A program made the translations under genes and the position numbers. Of a DNA stretch of 64,000 nucleotides, positions 59,812 through 64,000 are shown one piece after another; within the stretch, counting starts at the first letter, position 1, and each line of letters begins with the position of its first letter. The notes beneath the pieces were generated by a model that was given only the letters and a program-made list of their open reading frames with translations, did not search any database and was not told the origin of the DNA. Source of the DNA: Bacillota bacterium (GTDB lineage: Bacteria; Bacillota; Sulfobacillia; JAIMAT01); the NCBI GenBank assembly GCA_029960955.1, contig JASBVS010000028.1, positions 1 through 64,000 on the forward strand, read 5' to 3'.

Positions 59812-60447
59812 ATGGCGGTGGGAACGCTCTCCAGGGCCGAGGCAGCCGAGGCGGAGCTGAGATTGCTCCCCGGGGTGATCGCTGCTCGCTGTATCTGGCC
59901 GGAGACGGCGCCCGCTCCCGAGCTGGTCCGGCTGCTGGCCGAAGCCGAGAGCGGGGGTCACCAGCTGGTCGATGCCGCGCGGACTCTGCTCTCGGTCCGC
60001 TTCGAAACCGATTTGCCTGAAGAGCGCGTTCTCCTCTTACCGGTTGCGGCTACGCCCGAGCGTAGCCGCTTTCGTCTTGACGGCATCGAGCTTGTAGAAG
60101 AGCGCCGTAGGCCCCGGGTGAAGGTCACGCTCACCATGCCTATCCTTGACCAGCCAGCAGAGGCTACGCGCGAGTTTCCTCAGACACCGCGTGCGCTGCT
60201 CGGTGCGGCCAGCCAAGCGGTCGTCGACGCGATCAATGAATACCTCGGACACACCTTCGACTTGGAGGCCATTGCCAACGCCAGCCTAGGTCCCGACAGC
60301 GTAGTACTCTGCGCCCTGCGCGCTCGGGTGAGGATCGCAGGAGAACCAAGGTTACTCAGACTTTACGGCGTTGCCTCAGACGCCGACGAACCAGCGGAGG
60401 CGGTTGCCAGAGCGACACTGGACGCTGCCAACAGGATATTCCGATAG
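59812..60447 (+). CDS. Hypothetical protein ahead of the HD-GYP module
   Basis: 211 residues, soluble, no signal peptide. It appears to contain two similar halves of alternating strands, e.g. RPRVKVTLTMPILD then, later, VVLCALRARVRIAGEPRLLR, with LYGVASDADEPAEAVARATL at the end. I recognise no family. GGGTGAG precedes the ATG. Codon use is less GC-biased than in the flagellar genes, like the genes that follow. Confidence 0.65.
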   Translation: MAVGTLSRAEAAEAELRLLPGVIAARCIWPETAPAPELVRLLAEAESGGHQLVDAARTLLSVRFETDLPEERVLLLPVAATPERSRFRLDGIELVEERRRPRVKVTLTMPILDQPAEATREFPQTPRALLGAASQAVVDAINEYLGHTFDLEAIANASLGPDSVVLCALRARVRIAGEPRLLRLYGVASDADEPAEAVARATLDAANRIFR

Positions 60448-60545
60448 CCAGTCCCACTTCCTGATTTCGGCAGTCGACGGCGGTTCCAAGCGGTATCCTC
60501 TCCCAGGAATAGCGGAAGCCTGGGGTGGGACAGGGGGGCTTCACG

Positions 60546-60638
60546 ATGCGGTTTAACATTAACCGTGTGCTCAGTCTAGCTGTCTCGCTCGGGCTGCTTC
60601 TTGTTGCGGCCCAAGCGGCGCTTCTGTGGAGCGAATGA
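60546..60638 (+). CDS. 30-residue hydrophobic peptide
   Basis: An ATG with GGGGGG 7 bases upstream opens a 30-codon frame. The peptide begins MRFNINRVLSLAVSLG and ends in WSE. A positively charged start and one hydrophobic helix suggest a membrane or secreted peptide. It lies between the hypothetical gene and the HD-GYP gene on the same strand. Confidence 0.5.
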   Translation: MRFNINRVLSLAVSLGLLLVAAQAALLWSE

Positions 60639-60663
60639 AATACCGTAGCCCCAACCGTCGGCT

Positions 60664-60671
60664 GCCGATAC
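60664..60671 (+). promoter_or_regulatory. Sigma-D -10-like element before the HD-GYP gene
   Basis: GCCGATAC is identical to the -10 of the flaG promoter candidate. At the required spacing the -35 reads GTAG, a poor match to TAAA, so the site is uncertain. Confidence 0.25.
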
Positions 60672-60694
60672 TTGTTTGTTAGAGGTGGCTCGCT

Positions 60695-62080
60695 ATGAAG
60701 ACAGAGACCAAGCGTGACCTCTTAATCTGGTCGTTGCTTGCAATAACGATCACTCTGTTGCTAGCCACGTTTGACGCAAGGTCTCTACACATGTGGCCAA
60801 CAGGGCTTCTCTTCATGGCGATCGCTACTGTTACGCAACGGCTCTCTATCCAAATTAGTCCGAAGGTGAGCGCGTCCCTAACCCTTCCAGTCCTGTACGC
60901 TGCAGGTATTATCCTCGGTCCATTCCTTGGGAGCGTAGTCTCCCTACTGGCGCCCATGTTTCTGAACCCGGAAGCACGCAAATGGTCTTGGCGTGTCTAT
61001 GTGTTCAACCATGCTCAAGTCGGCCTTGCCACCATGCTTGGAACGCTGACGTACGTGACGTTACGGGCACGCCCTGCAGCGTTCGGATGGCAGGATATCG
61101 CTGCCATGGCGGTAGGAGCGTCGGTGGCATGGCTCTCAAATGTGCTCGCCGTTAGCATGATAATATCGACTACCCAGAAGACGCGACTGTTGAGCACATT
61201 TAATTATTATGTCAAGGGAGTATCGACAGATTACCTCGCCATTACATCCATGGCCATTCTTGTAGCTGGGATATACTTTGAGGTCGGCTGGATTGGGCTG
61301 TTGCTGTTCCTGATCCCGCTACTTGTGGCACGCCATGCTATCGTTATGTATACCGAGATGAAGAGTGCCTACGCTGATACGATCGCGTCCCTGTCAGTAG
61401 CGTTGGAGGCGCGCGACGCGTACACGGCGGGACACTCTAGGCGTGTGGCCGGGATCGCGGTGAGGATTGGCGAGGAGCTGGGCATGGGCCAGGTGGAGCT
61501 GGAGACGTTGCGGTACGCAGGGCTGTTGCACGACGTCGGCAAAATCGGCGTAGAGGACAGGCTCTTGAAGAAGCCGGCGAGATTTACGCCGAGAGAGTAC
61601 GAGGAAATACAGGTGCACGCCAGCGTCACCGGATCTATCCTGGAGGGTGTAAAAGGCTTCGAAACGGTCAACGAGTGGGCAAAGCACCACCACGAGCGAT
61701 ATGACGGGTCGGGTTATCCAGACGGCTTGCAGGGAGAGGAGATCCCGATCGGGGCGCGCATCCTAGCCGTGGCAGATGCGTTCGACGCGATGGCGTCGCG
61801 GCGCGTGTACAAACCGTCAATCCCGTTCGAGGAAATCCTGGACGAGCTTCTGGCGCATCGAGGTACGCAGTTCGATCCGAAAGTCCTGGATGCATTTCTA
61901 AGGGTCATGGAGAAACCGGGCTTCAAGGAGTGGGTGGAAGAGGAGCTGCCGTACTTCAAAATGCCGGGGCCCGAGCGGGTGATGGCCATGGTGGCGGCGG
62001 GACGGACGCGCCGCGATAGCAGGACGGAGGAGGGCACTGGTCGCAGGCCGGACGATGCGCCGGGTGGGCAGCGGGTCTGA
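60695..62080 (+). CDS. Membrane HD-GYP domain protein
   Basis: Predicted cyclic-di-GMP phosphodiesterase or sensor. 461 residues. An N-terminal membrane module of about seven helices (10-225) is followed by HD-GYP with ALEARDAYTAGHSRRVAGIA, the metal motif His279-Asp in LLHDVGKIG, and HHERYDGSGYPDGLQGEEIP. HD and GYP motifs are intact. A polar tail follows. AGAGGTGG precedes the ATG. Codon use is more AT-rich than elsewhere in the window. The stop overlaps the DUF5317 ATG by one base. Confidence 0.9.
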   Translation: MKTETKRDLLIWSLLAITITLLLATFDARSLHMWPTGLLFMAIATVTQRLSIQISPKVSASLTLPVLYAAGIILGPFLGSVVSLLAPMFLNPEARKWSWRVYVFNHAQVGLATMLGTLTYVTLRARPAAFGWQDIAAMAVGASVAWLSNVLAVSMIISTTQKTRLLSTFNYYVKGVSTDYLAITSMAILVAGIYFEVGWIGLLLFLIPLLVARHAIVMYTEMKSAYADTIASLSVALEARDAYTAGHSRRVAGIAVRIGEELGMGQVELETLRYAGLLHDVGKIGVEDRLLKKPARFTPREYEEIQVHASVTGSILEGVKGFETVNEWAKHHHERYDGSGYPDGLQGEEIPIGARILAVADAFDAMASRRVYKPSIPFEEILDELLAHRGTQFDPKVLDAFLRVMEKPGFKEWVEEELPYFKMPGPERVMAMVAAGRTRRDSRTEEGTGRRPDDAPGGQRV

Positions 62081-62658
62081 TGGGCATCGTGGGGTTAGCG
62101 GGGGCCGTGGCGGGGCTGATCGTGGGCGAGGCGCGCGGGGGTAAGCTCGCTCGACTGGGCGGGCTGCAGCTCAGGTGGGTTGCGATCCTCGTGTTGGGCT
62201 TCCTGGTCCAGATGGGCACGCCGGTCGTGGTGCGGCGGTCGCTTCTTGCAGGGTCCTGGGTGGGAGTGTCCAACGTCCTGGCGTTCGGGCTCTACGCGGT
62301 GTTCGCCTTTGCGAACATCGGGCTTCCGGGACTGGCGTGGTTCTTTGCGGGAGCCGGGCTTAATCTGGTCGTGATAGCCGCCAACGGCGGCAAGATGCCT
62401 GTCGTGGTCTGGGCGTGGGTTCATTTCCGTCCAGAATTGCTGGAGACGCTGCGCGCAGGCCTGGATCCGTTGCACGTATTGGCGGGACCTTCCACGCATT
62501 TAGCTTGGCTTGCGGATTATCTCGTCATTCCTGGGATTCCTTCGCCTGTTTTCAGCCCCGGCGACCTTCTCATCGCCATCGGGGCCTTCCTGCTGCTGGA
62601 ACGAGGTGTGCGGGGAGTCGGACTGCCCGGTCAGAAGGAGAACGGGTCCGCGACGTAG
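62080..62658 (+). CDS. DUF5317 family membrane protein
   Basis: 192 residues with about five hydrophobic segments. NGGKMPV after the fourth helix, and LADYLVIP then SPGDLLIAIGAF near the end, match DUF5317, often found beside HD-GYP or HDIG genes. Function unknown. Translationally coupled to the HD-GYP gene, which suggests a joint membrane function. Confidence 0.8.
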   Translation: MGIVGLAGAVAGLIVGEARGGKLARLGGLQLRWVAILVLGFLVQMGTPVVVRRSLLAGSWVGVSNVLAFGLYAVFAFANIGLPGLAWFFAGAGLNLVVIAANGGKMPVVVWAWVHFRPELLETLRAGLDPLHVLAGPSTHLAWLADYLVIPGIPSPVFSPGDLLIAIGAFLLLERGVRGVGLPGQKENGSAT

Positions 62659-62727
62659 CCCGATCGGGCGATCGACCCTTCCTTCCCCCGATGCTAGATT
62701 GCGTGCGGCGGGGAGGGAGGGCGAATC

Positions 62728-64000
62728 ATGGGCGAGAATCGCTGGATCCGAACCCCGATGCGCACCTTGCCGCCCGAACAGAGTCGTCATACATTCGACG
62801 AAGTGGCGCTGGGTTACGACGAAAAAGAAGTCCTGGATGAGTCCTATCGCTGTATTCAGTGTCTGAACCCGCTCTGCATCGACGGTTGCCCCAACCACAA
62901 CCCCATTCCCGACTTCATCGCTCTGGTCCAGGAAGGCCGCTACCTCGAGGCTGCTCTGGTCGACTACACGAACAACGCCCTCCCCTCCTGCACAGGGCGC
63001 GTCTGCGCCTGGGAACGGCAGTGCGAAGGCTGGTGCGTGCTCAACGCCCGCGGGGACGGGGTGCGCATCGGCGCCATCGAACGCTTCATCGCGGATTACG
63101 CGCTCCGCCATCGCGAGGAGTTCGAGGCGCTGCGCGCGGAGCGCCAGGGAAGGAGCGCCGAGAGCGCCGGGGGGCGCGGGGAGAGGCGCAGGGTGGCGGT
63201 GGTCGGCGCCGGGCCGGCCGGGCTGTCGGCGGCGCACTTCCTGGTGCGGGAAGGCATCGACGTGACCGTCTTCGAGGCGCAGGAGCGCGCGGGAGGGCTC
63301 CTGGCCGACGGGATCCCGCAGTTCGTCCTGCCCATGGGCACGGTGGAGGAGGAGGTGGCGCGGCTCCGCGAGGAGGGCGTCGACTTCCGCTTCGGCGTGA
63401 CCGTGGGGCGGGACGTCGCGCTGGAGGAACTGGAAAGCGAGTACGACGCCGTCTTCCTCGGCGTCGGCGCGCAGGTGGCGCGCGGGCTCGGGGTGCCGGG
63501 GGAGGATCTGGCCGGCGTCTGGAGCGCGCAGGCCTTCCTGCACCGGGCCAAGCTGGCGCTCGATCCCGGCGCCGGCGTCGAGGCGCCGCGGGTCGGGCGA
63601 CGGGTGCTGGTGGTCGGGGCGGGGAACACCGCCATGGACGCGGCGCGGACGGCGCTGCGGCTGGGCGCCGAGCAGGTGCGCGTCGTCTACCGGCGCACGC
63701 AGGCCGAGAGCCCCTCGCGGCCGGTGGAGGTCGAGCATGCGCAGCAGGAAGGCGTCGAGTTCGAGTACCTGGTCAACCCGGTCGCCTTCCTCGGCGACGA
63801 GGACGCCCGCGTCCGCGCGGCACGGCTCGTCCGCATGCGGCTGGGGGAGCCGGACCGGAGCGGCCGGCCACGGCCGGAGCCGATCCCGGGCAGCGAGTTC
63901 GAGCTGCCCTGCGAGACGGTCGTCCTCGCCGTCGGCTACGAGGCGGACGCCTCGGTGCTGGGCGAGCCCAGGCTGGTGGAGCGGCACGGGCGGATCGCGG
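62728..64000 (+). CDS. GltD-like NAD(P)H-dependent flavoprotein oxidoreductase, N-terminal part
   Basis: Open to the window end; at least 424 residues. N-terminal iron-sulfur domain with Cys sets CIQCLNPLCIDGCP and CTGRVC...CEGWC. FAD-binding VVGAGPAGLSAAHFLVREG and NAD(P)-binding VVGAGNTAMDAARTAL follow. This is the architecture of the small glutamate synthase subunit and its relatives NfnB/SudA. Which reaction applies depends on the partner gene, which lies outside. Strong GGGAGGGAGGG site before the ATG. GC-rich codon use returns in the second half. Confidence 0.9.
   Translation, partial: MGENRWIRTPMRTLPPEQSRHTFDEVALGYDEKEVLDESYRCIQCLNPLCIDGCPNHNPIPDFIALVQEGRYLEAALVDYTNNALPSCTGRVCAWERQCEGWCVLNARGDGVRIGAIERFIADYALRHREEFEALRAERQGRSAESAGGRGERRRVAVVGAGPAGLSAAHFLVREGIDVTVFEAQERAGGLLADGIPQFVLPMGTVEEEVARLREEGVDFRFGVTVGRDVALEELESEYDAVFLGVGAQVARGLGVPGEDLAGVWSAQAFLHRAKLALDPGAGVEAPRVGRRVLVVGAGNTAMDAARTALRLGAEQVRVVYRRTQAESPSRPVEVEHAQQEGVEFEYLVNPVAFLGDEDARVRAARLVRMRLGEPDRSGRPRPEPIPGSEFELPCETVVLAVGYEADASVLGEPRLVERHGRIA

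Noticed and set aside
59812-62658. Prophage or insertion-sequence island
   Set aside because: No transposase, integrase, terminal repeats or tRNA attachment site is visible; only composition differs.

Overview
The window is a contiguous piece of a GC-rich bacterial chromosome. Gene content points to a motile, endospore-forming, respiring member of the Bacillota (Firmicutes) of the GC-rich Symbiobacterium/Thermaerobacter/Limnochordia kind. The evidence is spoIID, a spoIIQ-like gene and spoIIID next to a full F1Fo ATP synthase operon, a Bacillus-type flagellar block (comFC-yvyF-flgM-flgN-flgK-flgL-fliW-csrA-flaG-fliS-hpf) and the rho-rpmE-prfA-prmC-tsaC-ywlE-rpiB order of Bacillus subtilis. The exact taxon is an inference.

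Layout. 1-3.3 kb: end of an AbiEii-type gene, then pstB-pstC-pstA behind a PhoP-box-like repeat. 3.2-12.2 kb: RNase II-like nuclease, DoxX protein, citrate synthase, small regulator, SIMPL, VanW, EamA-like and polysaccharide deacetylase genes. 12.2-16.3 kb: CTP synthase, SppA, a scar with two gene relics (one an antisense CTP synthase fragment) and a transaldolase-type aldolase. 16.4-25.9 kb: rho, rpmE, prfA, prmC, tsaC, a cupin-type phosphoglucose isomerase, ywlE, rpiB, mazG-like, wecA/tagO, wecB. 26.0-32.1 kb: a tightly coupled six-gene operon (ABC ATPase, permease fused to a degenerate M1-peptidase-like domain, second membrane protein, ECF sigma factor, membrane protein, second ABC ATPase) sitting between wecB and the atp operon, which are neighbours in many relatives. 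32.1-39.5 kb: atpZ/I-B-E-F-H-A-G-D-C. 39.5-43.0 kb: spoIID, spoIIQ-like, spoIIID and a basal-body rod gene. 43.0-46.5 kb: metK behind a promoter-terminator leader, then a GAF-GGDEF protein. 46.5-59.6 kb: competence/flagellar block with inserted serine protease, phosphohexomutase, FTCD and birA genes, but without hag and fliD. 59.6-62.7 kb: a lower-GC module (hypothetical, 30-residue peptide, HD-GYP, DUF5317). 62.7 kb to the end: a GltD-like flavoprotein that runs off the edge.

How it fits together. Compartment-specific promoter-like sequences (sigma-E before spoIID and spoIIID, sigma-F before the spoIIQ-like gene) and sigma-D-like sites (before flgM, flgL and flaG) match what is known for the B. 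subtilis orthologues. The strongest unexplained items are the ECF/dual-ABC operon, a cluster of DnaA-box-like sequences between fliS and hpf, the metK leader, and the antisense pyrG relic, which suggests that the CTP synthase gene was replaced.
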